64,000 nt of DNA from Collinsella sp. (GCA_031296755.1 JAUMMZ010000025.1:87862-151861), one strand, 5' to 3'; positions 35,388-44,156 are shown, counted from the first letter of the stretch. Notes: generated from the sequence alone by a model not told the origin. Program-made: numbers and translations.

Positions 35388-36294
35388 CGCCGGCCTCCTC
35401 GGCACTGTCGACGTTCTTGCTCGCGGCCTCGCGCTTCGCCTTGCGCTCGGCGTTGAGCTCGGCATCGCTCTCGCGCACCAGCTTGATAATCGCCGCGCAG
35501 GCCTCCTCACCCACCAGGTCTCGGGCGCGAACCGTCAGACGCGTCGCCTCACGCTTGTCGCCGTCGTTTGCGGCGTCGGTCGCGCACATAATCAGGCAGA
35601 TCGCAATCTCGGCCGAGGGCGAGGTCGGCACGCCTTGCAGGGTCAGCTCGCCCATCACATGATCATCGCTCTCGTCAGCGGCATCCGGATAGGTGGTATG
35701 AATCTTGTTGAGCAGGCGCGTCGTATGCGCATCGTTGGGCGCCAAGCGCAGCGCCAGGCGCGCACAGCCCACGGCAGCCGAGACGTTCTCGGTCTCGGGC
35801 TCCAAGAAGTACTGGCCCAAGTTGGCGTAGGCGCGGGCGGCGCACTTGCCATCGCTCGCGCGCTCCAGCACCGAGAACGAGAGCGAAGCCCACTCCTGCT
35901 TGTCCTCGAGCGCGCGGAACAGCTCGGCCAAGTCCAGACGATAGTTGCAGTTCATGGGGTCCCAGCGCACAGCCTGCATCAGGGCATTGCGAGCGCTCAC
36001 ATAATCCTGCTGGCGAATGTAGGCAAACGCCATATCGGAATACAGGCGATCAAACGGCACCTCGACCTGCACCAGCTCGCGCGGGTCCTTCTCCACGCGG
36101 CGATAGGCCAAACGCTCAAACTTGCTATCGAAGCTAAAGTACTGGCGCTTCTCCTCCGCCTTGCACTCAGCGTCGATATACTCCTCGGCGAGCTCCACCA
36201 GACGCTCCAGCAGCGGCGTCGCCGTGGCCAGGTCGCCCTGCGCCAGATAGTTCTCGGCATACGTAATGTCTTGCAAGCTGATGGGCAGGTCCAT
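35377..36294 (-). CDS. TPR-like repeat protein of unknown function
   Basis: 305 residues, soluble, strongly helical. Segments such as ITYAENYLAQGDLATATPLLERLVELAEEY, RLYSDMAFAYIRQQDYVSARNALMQAVRWDP and CAARAYANLGQYFLEPE... have the spacing of tetratricopeptide repeats. The C-terminus is a charged helix (ELNAERKAKREAASK). Start at 36294 follows GAGGAG. Transcribed ahead of smpB and overlapping it, a link that suggests a role in protein quality control but does not show it. No catalytic motif is seen. Confidence 0.82.
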   Translation of the reverse strand: MDLPISLQDITYAENYLAQGDLATATPLLERLVELAEEYIDAECKAEEKRQYFSFDSKFERLAYRRVEKDPRELVQVEVPFDRLYSDMAFAYIRQQDYVSARNALMQAVRWDPMNCNYRLDLAELFRALEDKQEWASLSFSVLERASDGKCAARAYANLGQYFLEPETENVSAAVGCARLALRLAPNDAHTTRLLNKIHTTYPDAADESDDHVMGELTLQGVPTSPSAEIAICLIMCATDAANDGDKREATRLTVRARDLVGEEACAAIIKLVRESDAELNAERKAKREAASKNVDSAEEAGDAQ

Positions 36295-36386
36295 GGCTAC
36301 TCCTCGAACGGGACGAAACGCGGCAAGCGCCGCTTGCGGTCAATACACAAAACCCGGGTCTCTTACGAGGCCCGGGCGTTCAATTT

Positions 36387-36463
36387 TGGTAGCCCGTACC
36401 AGATTCGAACTGGTGATCTCCGCCTTGAGAGGGCGGCGTCCTAAACCGCTAGACGAACGGGCC
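36387..36463 (-). tRNA. tRNA-Glu (CTC)
   Basis: 77 nt with encoded CCA. Seven-pair acceptor stem GGCCCGT/ACGGGCT, anticodon loop CTCTCAA giving CTC, T-loop GTTCGAATC. Transcribed after tRNA-Gln. Confidence 0.95.
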
Positions 36464-36480
36464 ATATGTAGCAAATGCAA

Positions 36481-36554
36481 TGGCTGGGATGGAGGGAGTC
36501 GAACCCCCATTGACGGAACCAGAATCCGCTGTCCTGCCATTAGACGACATCCCA
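36481..36554 (-). tRNA. tRNA-Gln (CTG)
   Basis: 74 nt with encoded CCA. Acceptor TGGGATG/CATCCCA, anticodon loop TTCTGGT giving CTG, T-loop GTTCGACTC. It lies 17 bp ahead of tRNA-Glu. Confidence 0.95.
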
Positions 36555-36598
36555 ATGACTGCATCGCTGCGCTCGGCTGTGCCTTTGCGCAAGAAAGA

Positions 36599-36627
36599 AA
36601 TATACGGGAAGTCCCGCCGTGACGCAA
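36599..36627 (-). promoter_or_regulatory. Promoter of the tRNA-Gln/tRNA-Glu operon
   Basis: Minus strand: -35 TTGCGT (36622-36627), 17-bp spacer, -10 TATATT (36599-36604), about 45 bp before tRNA-Gln. Confidence 0.75.
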
Positions 36628-36733
36628 GCCCTAATTTTGACTTTTTTGAAATTCAGTCAAATACGGCCAACACGTGAAGGACCTGTGAAGCACCAGCGAC
36701 ACGTACGGCGCCAAAGCCCGTAAAACATCCCAC

Positions 36734-36750
36734 ATCTACCGCTGGTAGAT
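36734..36750 (+). promoter_or_regulatory. 7-bp dyad upstream of a small gene
   Basis: ATCTACC-GCT-GGTAGAT, perfect, 70 bp before the ATG at 36820. It suits a small operator, perhaps autoregulatory if the gene encodes a DNA-binding protein. Confidence 0.4.
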
Positions 36751-36819
36751 TACAACAATGCAGCACTCACGGCTGATGGCACAATCGAACCGTCATCATT
36801 GCACGGATATCGAGGCGCC

Positions 36820-37230
36820 ATGGACGAAGAGCTTGATTACCTATGGGAGACCCTGGGCCTCGAGATCACTGCTGACCTTTGGCCCGAACGGGACAAAATC
36901 CATTCCACACTGCGCCCCGCCATCACGGTGATGCAGGCAAAATACCGCCGTGCATCCTTTTTGATCATGCGGGTGTCATGGCACGCGGGACTCCCCGACC
37001 TTAAGCGAATCCAGGCAAGCCTCGTCGAGCTGTCCGGTATGCCGACCGTCATATCCGAGGCGCACCTGGAGCAGCGCCAGCGCGAGCGACTGCAACAGCA
37101 GCGGATTCCCTTTATCTGCCCCGGCGTTCAGGCATATCTGCCCTTTATGGACGAGGAGTACTGGAGCGGCAAGCCCAACAAGCACGTAAAGGTCTACGAT
37201 CCGCACGAATGGGCACAGCTCGAGGATTGA
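36820..37230 (+). CDS. Small protein of unknown function, possibly regulator-related
   Basis: 136 residues, soluble. The central part (SELSGMPTVISEAHLEQRQRERLQ-like, then QQRIPFICPGVQAYLPFMDEEY) recalls a family in which a segment 'RKRLIEARVPFIVPGNQLYLP' is followed by a winged helix; here the protein ends soon after. It could be a shortened member of that family. ATG 36820 follows GAGG four bases away. The dyad at 36734-36750 lies in its promoter region. No function claimed. Confidence 0.7.
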   Translation: MDEELDYLWETLGLEITADLWPERDKIHSTLRPAITVMQAKYRRASFLIMRVSWHAGLPDLKRIQASLVELSGMPTVISEAHLEQRQRERLQQQRIPFICPGVQAYLPFMDEEYWSGKPNKHVKVYDPHEWAQLED

Positions 37231-37302
37231 GCCGAGCGAGCCCGCCGATGGAAAACACATCCCACCCCGATCACTCAAAACGGGTCGCACTTTCCGGAGC
37301 CG

Positions 37303-37662
37303 CTACAGCAACGCCTCGGCCCAAGCCGCTTCCCTAAAGCCAGGAATCGCAAAGTCGTCGCCCACCAGCAGCGGACGCTTGACCAGCATGCCGTCGGTCG
37401 CCAGCAGCTCGCAGCACTCCTGATCCGTCATGCCCGCATCCAGACGCGCCTTCAGGCCCAGCTCTCGATATTTCATGCCCGACGAATTAAAGAAGCGCCG
37501 CACCGGCAGCCCCGAACGAGCAATCCAGGTCGCAAGCTCATCAGCCATGGGATTGTCCAAAACGATATCGCGATCGATATACTCTACCCCATGTTCGTCC
37601 AGCCATGCCTTGGCCTTCTTACAGGTCGAGCACTTGGGATATTCAACAAACAATACCGCCAT
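37303..37662 (-). CDS. ArsC/Spx/YffB-type thioredoxin-fold protein
   Basis: 119 residues. The active-site motif is EYPKCSTCKKAKAWLDEHG, a CxxC form at residues about 11-14; later KRPLLVGDD is the conserved ArsC/Spx 'RPL' element. Proteins with CSTC and this length are annotated as arsenate reductase family or Spx-like; arsenate activity is not evident and no ars genes are nearby. Start at 37662 with AAAGGA in front. It probably acts in thiol redox or stress control (inference). Confidence 0.82.
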   Translation of the reverse strand: MAVLFVEYPKCSTCKKAKAWLDEHGVEYIDRDIVLDNPMADELATWIARSGLPVRRFFNSSGMKYRELGLKARLDAGMTDQECCELLATDGMLVKRPLLVGDDFAIPGFREAAWAEALL

Positions 37663-37784
37663 GGGATTTCCTTTCTTAGAGAAAACAGGTGTCTGGAAAA
37701 CTGCACATCGACGACCACTCGCGATTGCAGCCGTTATTGTAGTCAATGTCGAAGCATAGGCAGTCGCGATGTCTCGTCTTAAGG

Positions 37785-38366
37785 CTAGCGCCTCGCATGG
37801 GCGCCGATCGGCCGAGTCACATGGCGCACCAACGCCGCTGCCAGCAATACCAGCAGCATCGCGGTGACATAGCCCGCAGCATCGAATCCTAAGTCGATAA
37901 CGTCGAAATGCCTGCCGGGAACAAAGATCTTATGCACCTGATCGCCAACGGAGCAGACGGCACAAAAGAGCAACACGGGCACGCAACGGGAGCATACGCT
38001 CCACGGACGCCTGGAAAAGCAAACCACGACCACCGAGGCGAACAATCCGACGAAGAAAAACTCTACGGTATGGGCAACGCGACGGACGTTCGTGCCCACC
38101 CACATGCGAATGGAAGCAAGTCGGCCAGACCGGACATTCGAAGCAGCCGAATCGGTGCCCCCGGTCATCCCGTTCTCGGTCTGAGCTTCACCCGCGACAT
38201 CGGCAGCCTGTACGCCCGTAGCTTGACCCTCCACCACACGCGCGGTGGACTCGCTCAGCAACGACGTCTCCACCGCATTTTGCTCCGTCAGCACCCAGAT
38301 GCCCGCCAGCGTTGCAGTAAACAGAACGATCGCGGTCCATCCGATTATTTGTTTTACGCGCGCCAA
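37785..38366 (-). CDS. VanZ-like membrane protein
   Basis: 193 residues with four hydrophobic segments: one at the N-terminus (IIGWTAIVLFTATLAGIWVL), then a 65-residue polar insertion, then three more (VEFFFVGLFASVVVV, VPVLLFCAVCSVGDQVHKIFVPGR, FDAAGYVTAMLLVLLAAALV). H, E and 'DE/HK' residues near HTVEFFF and DQVHKIFVPGRHFDVIDLGFDAAG match the VanZ family. Starts at TTG 38366, six bases after a full AAGGAGGT. VanZ relatives affect teicoplanin or peptidoglycan-related phenotypes, but its role is unknown. Confidence 0.8.
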   Translation of the reverse strand: MARVKQIIGWTAIVLFTATLAGIWVLTEQNAVETSLLSESTARVVEGQATGVQAADVAGEAQTENGMTGGTDSAASNVRSGRLASIRMWVGTNVRRVAHTVEFFFVGLFASVVVVCFSRRPWSVCSRCVPVLLFCAVCSVGDQVHKIFVPGRHFDVIDLGFDAAGYVTAMLLVLLAAALVRHVTRPIGAHARR

Positions 38367-38470
38367 GGGCCTACCTCCTTTTTTGAATATCAGCGAGTGT
38401 AGCCCCAAATGGCATCGTCACCGTGTCAAAATTTGAATCGCAACAGGAAGCGCCAAAGCGGCGCAAACCC

Positions 38471-39076
38471 CTACCCCGCCTCGCGCATCCAGCGATCGAA
38501 CGTCCCCACGCACACGCCCAGGCACTTTGCTGCCTGGCCGCGGGTAATATCGCCTGCCTCATAGCTATCGCGTACCAGCTCAAACTGAGGAGGGCACGGC
38601 TTGCGAGGTCGACCGAAACGGACCCCTCGCGCCCGCGCCGCTGCAATCCCCTCCGCTTGGCGCCGATGAATATTCTCGCGCTCCACCTGCGCCACGTAGC
38701 TCAGCAGTTGCAGCACAATATCGGCAATCAGGGTATTGGTCACATCCGGCGCGCCGCTGGCCCTGGAGCGCGTGTCAAGCAATGGCATGTCCAACACCAC
38801 AATGGCAACCCCGAGCTCCTTGGTAATGCGTCGCCATTCCTCAAGAATCTCGGAGTAATTACGGCCAAGTCGGTCGATAGAAAGCACCACCAGCACGTCC
38901 CCGTCTCCCAGGATGTGCAGCAGCTCGCGATACCGCGGGCGATCGAAGTCCTTGCCGCTCGCATGGTCGGCATAAATATTCGCCGAGCCCACGCCATAGG
39001 CGCCCAGCGCATCCAGCTGCCGATTAAGATTCTGATCGCGCGAACTCACCCGCGCATATCCATACACCGTCGCCAT
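38471..39076 (-). CDS. Serine recombinase (resolvase/invertase family)
   Basis: 201 residues. Catalytic domain starts VYGYARVSSRDQNL with nucleophile Ser, and has SIDRLGRNYSEI; the C-terminus has a helix-turn-helix (ITRGQAAKCLGVCVGTFDRWMREAG). All conserved Arg positions seem present. ATG 39076 has GGGGAT upstream. No transposase, inverted genes or second recombinase gene is next to it, so it is an orphan: a remnant of a Tn3-like or integrative element, or an acquired invertase. The CTGCCAAAA repeat at 39096-39134 lies directly upstream. Confidence 0.9.
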   Translation of the reverse strand: MATVYGYARVSSRDQNLNRQLDALGAYGVGSANIYADHASGKDFDRPRYRELLHILGDGDVLVVLSIDRLGRNYSEILEEWRRITKELGVAIVVLDMPLLDTRSRASGAPDVTNTLIADIVLQLLSYVAQVERENIHRRQAEGIAAARARGVRFGRPRKPCPPQFELVRDSYEAGDITRGQAAKCLGVCVGTFDRWMREAG

Positions 39077-39095
39077 CTCATCCCCGCTTTCTTGT

Positions 39096-39134
39096 AAACC
39101 TGCCAAAAAGGGACAGGTTTATTTTGGTAGGTTT
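39096..39134. repeat. CTGCCAAAA inverted repeat (family 5)
   Basis: AAACCTGCCAAAA, 13-nt centre GGGACAGG-like, TTTTGGTAGGTTT. A second copy is at 51289-51323. This one sits 20 bp upstream of the recombinase ATG. Confidence 0.78.
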
Positions 39135-39197
39135 TACCTCTCGAATAGCAGGTAAGCGGGCGGCCGAGCAGACGGCAAGGTAGCCATGATCCAAATG

Positions 39198-39227
39198 CGG
39201 AGGGCGGCCCCGAAAGACCGCCCTCCG
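39198..39227 (-). terminator. Terminator after rnr
   Basis: CGGAGGGCGG/CCGCCCTCCG, 10-bp perfect stem with a 10-nt loop, 27 bp after the rnr stop; no long T run. Confidence 0.7.
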
Positions 39228-39253
39228 CTCTCCCGCCATGAGTCGAGATTTGG

Positions 39254-41389
39254 CTAATGGATAAGCTTAAAGTCCAAGTGCCCACGCGTGGTATTGACGC
39301 GCGAGACCTCGATAATCACGCGCTGGCCCAGTTCATAGCGAGTCCCCGTGTCGGCACCTGTGAGCGTGAGCGCATCCTCGTCGAACTCGAACCACTCGTT
39401 GCCCAGGCTCTTGATCGAAACCAAGCCTTCGACCTGCGTCAGGTCCAAGCGCACAAAGAGGCCCATGCTGCTAACCCACGAGACGGATCCGGCATAGCGC
39501 TCGCCCAGACGGTCCTCATAGTACTGGGCAATCTTGATCTTTTGCGTCGCATGGCTGGCGGCATCGGCCGCGCGCTCGGCATCGCTACATGCGCGGCAGA
39601 TCTGCGGCAGAATGCGCGGCAGCGACTCGCGCCCCTTGCCGATCAGTCGCGGCGTACGGACCAAGGCGTCCTTGCCGCCAAGCTGTTCATAGGCCAACTG
39701 CAGTTTGAGCACGCGGTGCACCACCAGATCGGGATAGCGACGGATGGGACTCGTAAAGTGACAGTAGCACGGCGCGGCGAGCGCAAAGTGGCCCTCGTTG
39801 CGCGGCTTGTACAGCGCACGCTGCATGCTGCGCAGAAGCAGCGTGTTGACGAGCGGTGCGTTTGCCGTACCGGCGGCAGCATCAACTGCAGCCTGCAGCT
39901 CATCGGGACTCCCCAGGGCAATACCGGCAGCACGGCGATCGTCGATGATGCCCAGCTGCGCCAGCGCAACGGCGGCACCGTGCAGGCTATCGGGGCTCGG
40001 ATCCTCATGCACGCGATAGCAGGCCTCGATATCACGGTCTGCCAGCCACTCTGCAACGCACTCGTTGGCGAGCAGCATGGCTTCCTCGATAAGCGACGTG
40101 GCACACGAACGCTCGCGCGCCACAATCTGCACGGGTACTCCGTCCTCATCCAATAGAGCGCGAATCTCGGCCGTGTCAAAATCGACTGAGCCGCGGACGC
40201 GACGAATACGACGGCGAAGTTCGGCGAGTTCGTTGGCGGCGACAAGGAAATTGCCGAGGTCGACGTTGCAGCCGCGGGCGGCCTTCTCGCACGCAAGACC
40301 GCGCTCAAGCGCCTCCTCGCGCGAGGCCTCAGCAGCCGCAACATCCTCGGCCGCACCCTCCAGCACCCCATACTCCACCGCGCCGGCACGCACCAGCAGC
40401 GCCTCGGCGCCGTCATAGTCCATACGCACACGCGAGCGAATCACGCTGGGGTACGGATCGTAATGCCGCACGCGACCCTGCGCATCGAGTTCAATGTCAA
40501 CGGTAAACGCAAGACGGTCCTCGTCAGGGCGAAGCGAACACAGGTCACAGGACAGGCGTTCGGGCAGCATGGGAAGCACGCGATCGGCCAGATACACCGA
40601 TGTCGTACGATGGCGAGCCTCAAGATCGATATGCCCGTCCCAAGCCACATAGTGAGAAACGTCAGCGATATGCACACCCAGCTTGTAGCCACCCTCGGGC
40701 GTGCGCTCAAGCGAAATGGCATCGTCAAAGTCGCGCGCGTCAACCGGGTCGATCGTGATGACAAAGCGGTCGCGCAGATCGCGGCGGAGCGGGTCCTTAA
40801 GCGCCGCGGACACATCGAGCGAAAGCCCCTCGGCCTCGTCCAGCGCGGCCTCGGGATAGCTATCGGTATAGCCGTAACGCGCCATCACGTATTGAACGCC
40901 CAAATCGGGCGCGTCATCTCCGCCAATGCGGCGTTCGATCGTCACGGTGCCCGATTCCAGGCGCGTCGGGTAGGTCAAAATGCGCGCGACAACGGCATCA
41001 CCCGGGTGGACGCCCAGACGATCCGCCGAGGTATCCTCGGGCAGAATGAAGAAGTCGGCCTTCAGGCGCGAATCGAGCGGCTCGATCACACCGAGCGGAC
41101 CAGCGGTCTGGTACGTACCCACCACGCTTATGGCTGCGCGCTCAACCACGCCCTCGATCACGGCGCGCCGCTCACCGTGCGGGCTGTTCTTAATGCTCAC
41201 GGCAACGGTATCGCCATCCATGATCTCGCGCTTACCGCGGCCCATAACCTTGTAGTCGCCGCTCTCGGTTATGACATAGGCGCCATGCTCATGGAGCTGC
41301 ACGCGCCCGGTCAGGCTCGGACGGCGTTCGCTGCGCACCGGCCCGCGCTTATTGCGGGCACCGCGCTTATGCTTGTTATTGCGCCCCAT
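39254..41389 (-). CDS. rnr: Ribonuclease R (RNB family exoribonuclease)
   Basis: 3'-5' hydrolytic exoribonuclease that degrades structured RNA. 711 residues: cold-shock-like N-terminal region, RNB domain with the metal-binding DPVDARDFDDAISL and HIADVSHYV, LIEEAMLLAN, FTSPIRRYPDLVVHR, then an S1 domain (GERYAGSVSWVSSMGLFV). The Lys-rich tail of E. coli RNase R is absent. Starts with basic MGRNNKHKRGARNKRG behind AAGGAGG. Often paired with smpB in trans-translation; smpB is 4 kb away on the same strand. Confidence 0.94.
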   Translation of the reverse strand: MGRNNKHKRGARNKRGPVRSERRPSLTGRVQLHEHGAYVITESGDYKVMGRGKREIMDGDTVAVSIKNSPHGERRAVIEGVVERAAISVVGTYQTAGPLGVIEPLDSRLKADFFILPEDTSADRLGVHPGDAVVARILTYPTRLESGTVTIERRIGGDDAPDLGVQYVMARYGYTDSYPEAALDEAEGLSLDVSAALKDPLRRDLRDRFVITIDPVDARDFDDAISLERTPEGGYKLGVHIADVSHYVAWDGHIDLEARHRTTSVYLADRVLPMLPERLSCDLCSLRPDEDRLAFTVDIELDAQGRVRHYDPYPSVIRSRVRMDYDGAEALLVRAGAVEYGVLEGAAEDVAAAEASREEALERGLACEKAARGCNVDLGNFLVAANELAELRRRIRRVRGSVDFDTAEIRALLDEDGVPVQIVARERSCATSLIEEAMLLANECVAEWLADRDIEACYRVHEDPSPDSLHGAAVALAQLGIIDDRRAAGIALGSPDELQAAVDAAAGTANAPLVNTLLLRSMQRALYKPRNEGHFALAAPCYCHFTSPIRRYPDLVVHRVLKLQLAYEQLGGKDALVRTPRLIGKGRESLPRILPQICRACSDAERAADAASHATQKIKIAQYYEDRLGERYAGSVSWVSSMGLFVRLDLTQVEGLVSIKSLGNEWFEFDEDALTLTGADTGTRYELGQRVIIEVSRVNTTRGHLDFKLIH

Positions 41390-41466
41390 GGCGCCTCCTT
41401 GCTATCGATGACGAACTCCAAAGAGTCTACCCAAATGATTCGCTTTCCTGCCGTCCCCTAGAGATC

Positions 41467-41499
41467 AAAAAACGGGCCGCCCCATAAGAGACGACCCGT
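41467..41499 (-). terminator. Terminator of ftsEX
   Basis: Minus strand ACGGGTCG ... CGGCCCGT followed by TTTTTTG, 25 bp after the ftsX stop. Confidence 0.82.
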
Positions 41500-41524
41500 T
41501 GGAAGGGATGAATTCCAGACATGC

Positions 41525-42445
41525 CTACACGCGCAGGTAGCGGCGCATGGCTATGGCAGAACCAAAGAGACCGATAATCACACCGACCAGAATCAGCGCA
41601 GCATAGGTCACCAGGTAGTACTGCATCGGCAGGGCAAACGACATCCAGCCGATGCTCTCCTGCAAACGCGGAATCATCAGATTGCGCAGCAGCTCCAGAA
41701 CGCCGATGGAAAGCAGCGAGCCCAAAATGGCCTGCAGTACGCCCTCGGTGATAAACGGGCCGCGAATGAAGCCGTTGCTGGCGCCGACCAGACGCATAAT
41801 CGCAATCTCACGACGACGCGCCGTGATGGACAGGCGAATCGTGTTGTTGATGAAGATGAATGCGATAAAGGTCAGAAGGCCAACGAGCACCACGGCGGCG
41901 ATGCGGATGTAGTTGGTCACCTGGAACAGGCGGATCACTTCCTCCTGGCCGTACAGCACGCTCGCGTTGACGTCGCCGTCATCCGCGATCTTCTGGAAGT
42001 CGGTGTTCTTCTTGAGCTTCTCTGCCGTGCTCTCGACCTTGGACGGATCGTCCATCTCAATTGCAAACGAAGCCGGCAGCGGGTTCTGGCCATCGAGCGC
42101 GCTCATGGTGGCGTCGGCGTTGCCCGACATCTTGCTCGTATACTCGGCCAGCGCGTCGTCCTTGTCCTTATAGGTCACGGACTTGACGTTATTCCACGTC
42201 TTAAGCTCGGCCTCAAAAGCCTGAACATCGGCCTGATCGGCGTCATCGCTAATGAACGCGTTGATGACAACCTGATCCTCGACGGTGCCGATCACGGAGT
42301 TCAGCATCGCGGAGCCCATGATGAACAGGCCGATGATAAACAGCGAAAGGAAGATCGTGATGACGGCGCCGAGCGAGGTAGTCCAGTTACGGAAGAAGTG
42401 GCTGATTGCCTCTTTGAAGGAGTAGCCCACGTTAGTTGGTGCCAT
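41525..42445 (-). CDS. ftsX: Cell-division ABC transporter permease FtsX
   Basis: 306 residues, four membrane segments: one near residues 27-50, then an extracytoplasmic domain of about 120 residues (VEDQVVINAFISDDADQADVQAF..., LPASFAIEMDDPSKVE), then three more including LGLLTFIAFIF-like and IRLSITARRREIAIMRLVGAS, the FtsX signature. With FtsE it controls cell-wall hydrolases at division. Its ATG lies 13 bp inside the end of ftsE. Length is normal. Confidence 0.94.
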   Translation of the reverse strand: MAPTNVGYSFKEAISHFFRNWTTSLGAVITIFLSLFIIGLFIMGSAMLNSVIGTVEDQVVINAFISDDADQADVQAFEAELKTWNNVKSVTYKDKDDALAEYTSKMSGNADATMSALDGQNPLPASFAIEMDDPSKVESTAEKLKKNTDFQKIADDGDVNASVLYGQEEVIRLFQVTNYIRIAAVVLVGLLTFIAFIFINNTIRLSITARRREIAIMRLVGASNGFIRGPFITEGVLQAILGSLLSIGVLELLRNLMIPRLQESIGWMSFALPMQYYLVTYAALILVGVIIGLFGSAIAMRRYLRV

Positions 42446-43652
42446 AGTTGCCGTAACCTCCCCTCTCCTGGTCGCGGATAACGTGGCCGCCCTCGAGGGC
42501 GATCACGCGACGGTGCATGCTATCGACCATCTCGCGGTCGTGCGTGGCGACGATCACGGTGGTGCCGGTGCGGTTAATACGCTCGAGCAGCTTCATGATG
42601 CCCAGCGAGATCGCCGGGTCGAGGTTACCCGTGGGCTCGTCGCAAATCAGCAGCGGCGGACGGTTGACCATAGCGCGGGCGACGGCAACGCGCTGCTGCT
42701 CGCCACCGGAAAGCTGGTCGGGCAGCGAGTCCATCTGATCGGCCAGACCGACCAGACGCAGCACCTCGGGCACCTGGCTGCGAATGACGCCCTTGGGCTT
42801 GCCGATGCACTGCAGGGCAAACGCCACGTTTTCGTAGGCGGTCTTTTGCGGCAGAAGCTTAAAGTCCTGGAACACGGCGCCAATCTGGCGGCGCAGGAAC
42901 GGAACCTTACGGTTCTTGATCTTCATGAGGTCCTGACCGGCAACCAGGATGCGGCCGCTCGTCGGCTTGACGTCGCGGTTGAGCGTCGACAGCAGCGTGG
43001 TCTTACCCGAGCCGGAGTGACCGACCAGGAAGACGAACTCGCCCGGATAGATCTCGATGTTGATGTCGTCGAGTGCAGGCTTGTTAGGCTGTGCCGGATA
43101 GATCTTGGTGACATGCTCCATAAGGATGACGGGCTCGACACCGGCCTGCTTGGCCATCTTCTTGCGGCTGGCCTGCGGATCGATGGGCGCAAACACCGAC
43201 GTAAAATCGGGGTTGTTGAGCGCGTTATCGAGGCTTGCGACCTCGGCTGCCTGATCGCTCTCGACCACCGGGGCAGCAGGCTGCGTGGGGTCGGGAATAG
43301 CGGCAAAGAGACCGGACTGCGCAGGCTGAGGAGCCGGCGTCGCAGGGGCCAAGGGGTCGGGAATGCCGGCCATGGTAGGCTGCGGCGTGGCGGCACCAGC
43401 CTGAGGCTGCTCCACGCGAGCGGTCACGGCCTGAACGGGCTCAAAACCCGCCGTGCCGGAAAGCGCGACATCGCTGGTTGGATTGTAGGCAAAGGGATCG
43501 GATGCCGGCTGTGCCTGATCTGCCGGCTGAGCGGGGGCCTGAGCAACAGGCTGGCCCTCTGAATCCGGAGTGGCGAAACGACTGCCCTGGACGCCTGCCT
43601 GCGTCTTGGGGGCATCATCGCCCGCACCGGAGGTACGGAAGTGGTTACCCAC
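42432..43652 (-). CDS. ftsE: Cell-division ATP-binding protein FtsE with long N-terminal extension
   Basis: 406 residues. The ABC domain occupies about 175-400: Walker A GHSGSGKTTLL, Q-loop VFQDFKLLPQ, signature LSGGEQQRVAVARA, Walker B LLICDEPTGNLD, His in ATHDREMV. The first 174 residues are Pro/Ala/Gln-rich and probably disordered (QPVAQAPAQPADQAQPA, PLAPATPAPQPAQ), far more than the normal 220-230-residue FtsE. Start is GTG 43652 after AAGGAG; an internal start near the ABC domain would have no evident ribosome site. The extension could bind division proteins (inference). Confidence 0.92.
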   Translation of the reverse strand: MGNHFRTSGAGDDAPKTQAGVQGSRFATPDSEGQPVAQAPAQPADQAQPASDPFAYNPTSDVALSGTAGFEPVQAVTARVEQPQAGAATPQPTMAGIPDPLAPATPAPQPAQSGLFAAIPDPTQPAAPVVESDQAAEVASLDNALNNPDFTSVFAPIDPQASRKKMAKQAGVEPVILMEHVTKIYPAQPNKPALDDINIEIYPGEFVFLVGHSGSGKTTLLSTLNRDVKPTSGRILVAGQDLMKIKNRKVPFLRRQIGAVFQDFKLLPQKTAYENVAFALQCIGKPKGVIRSQVPEVLRLVGLADQMDSLPDQLSGGEQQRVAVARAMVNRPPLLICDEPTGNLDPAISLGIMKLLERINRTGTTVIVATHDREMVDSMHRRVIALEGGHVIRDQERGGYGNYGTN

Positions 43653-44008
43653 TGGTGCTCCTTATCGTCGTGCGTTTAAACTACATGAGCGCTTTGTATT
43701 TTAGCAGCATTAGCTTTGCTGCACATAAGAAGCATGGCGTGCTTAGGGATCCCGTCGGCCGTGCACAGGGTTACTCTCCAAATCGTCCTCGGACATGTCG
43801 GAGCCCCCGCTGCGCACTACGTGCGGCGGGGGCTCCTCCGTCCTGCGGAAAGATTTGGAGAGTAACCCTGTGTCCGGCCTGCGATAACTAAGGGGTCGCT
43901 GCGTTTTACTTGGGGTGCTGCATATACAAAGTTGGAAGGGTCTGAATTGCGCTTTGTCGATATATGCCCTTTTCCCTGATGGGACCGTGCTTGAGGGGCG
44001 TCTTCATA
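43653..44008. other. Gene-free interval with a 109-bp nested hairpin at 43764-43872
   Basis: Arms CACAGGGTTACTCTCCAAATC and its exact complement (21 bp), within which GGAGCCCCCGC/GCGGGGGCTCC (11 bp) and CGCAC/GTGCG nest. Together almost the whole 109 bp can pair. No frame with credible coding features is present. Candidate structured RNA, MITE, or strong transcription barrier upstream of ftsE. Confidence 0.7.
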
Positions 44009-44076
44009 AGTTGCGGTGAAATAGGGACTGTTTTACCAGTTAAAAGGTCTAATCAGTCCTTATTTCACCACAACTG
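44009..44076. repeat. 68-bp TTGCGGTG inverted repeat (family 2)
   Basis: AGTTGCGGTGAAATAGGGAC ... GTCCTTATTTCACCACAACT; the second arm has one change (CCACAACT). It lies just beyond the transketolase terminator. Confidence 0.85.
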
Positions 44077-44080
44077 AAAC

Positions 44081-44109
44081 AGGGGCGCTCTCCAAGAGAG
44101 CGCCCCTGC
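44081..44109 (-). terminator. Terminator of the split transketolase operon
   Basis: CAGGGGCGCTCTC/GAGAGCGCCCCTG, 13-bp perfect stem, 3-nt loop, 48 bp after the stop at 44157. T-rich (GTTTCAGTTG) but no pure T run. Confidence 0.8.
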
Positions 44110-44156
44110 CGGGTTTCCATAGTTCTGGCGAAGCAGTCCTTGAGATCCGCCTTGCC

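Noticed and set aside
37303..37662. Dedicated arsenate reductase
   Set aside because: The CxxC active site and lack of any ars genes nearby fit the wider ArsC/Spx fold family, so no ars name is given.
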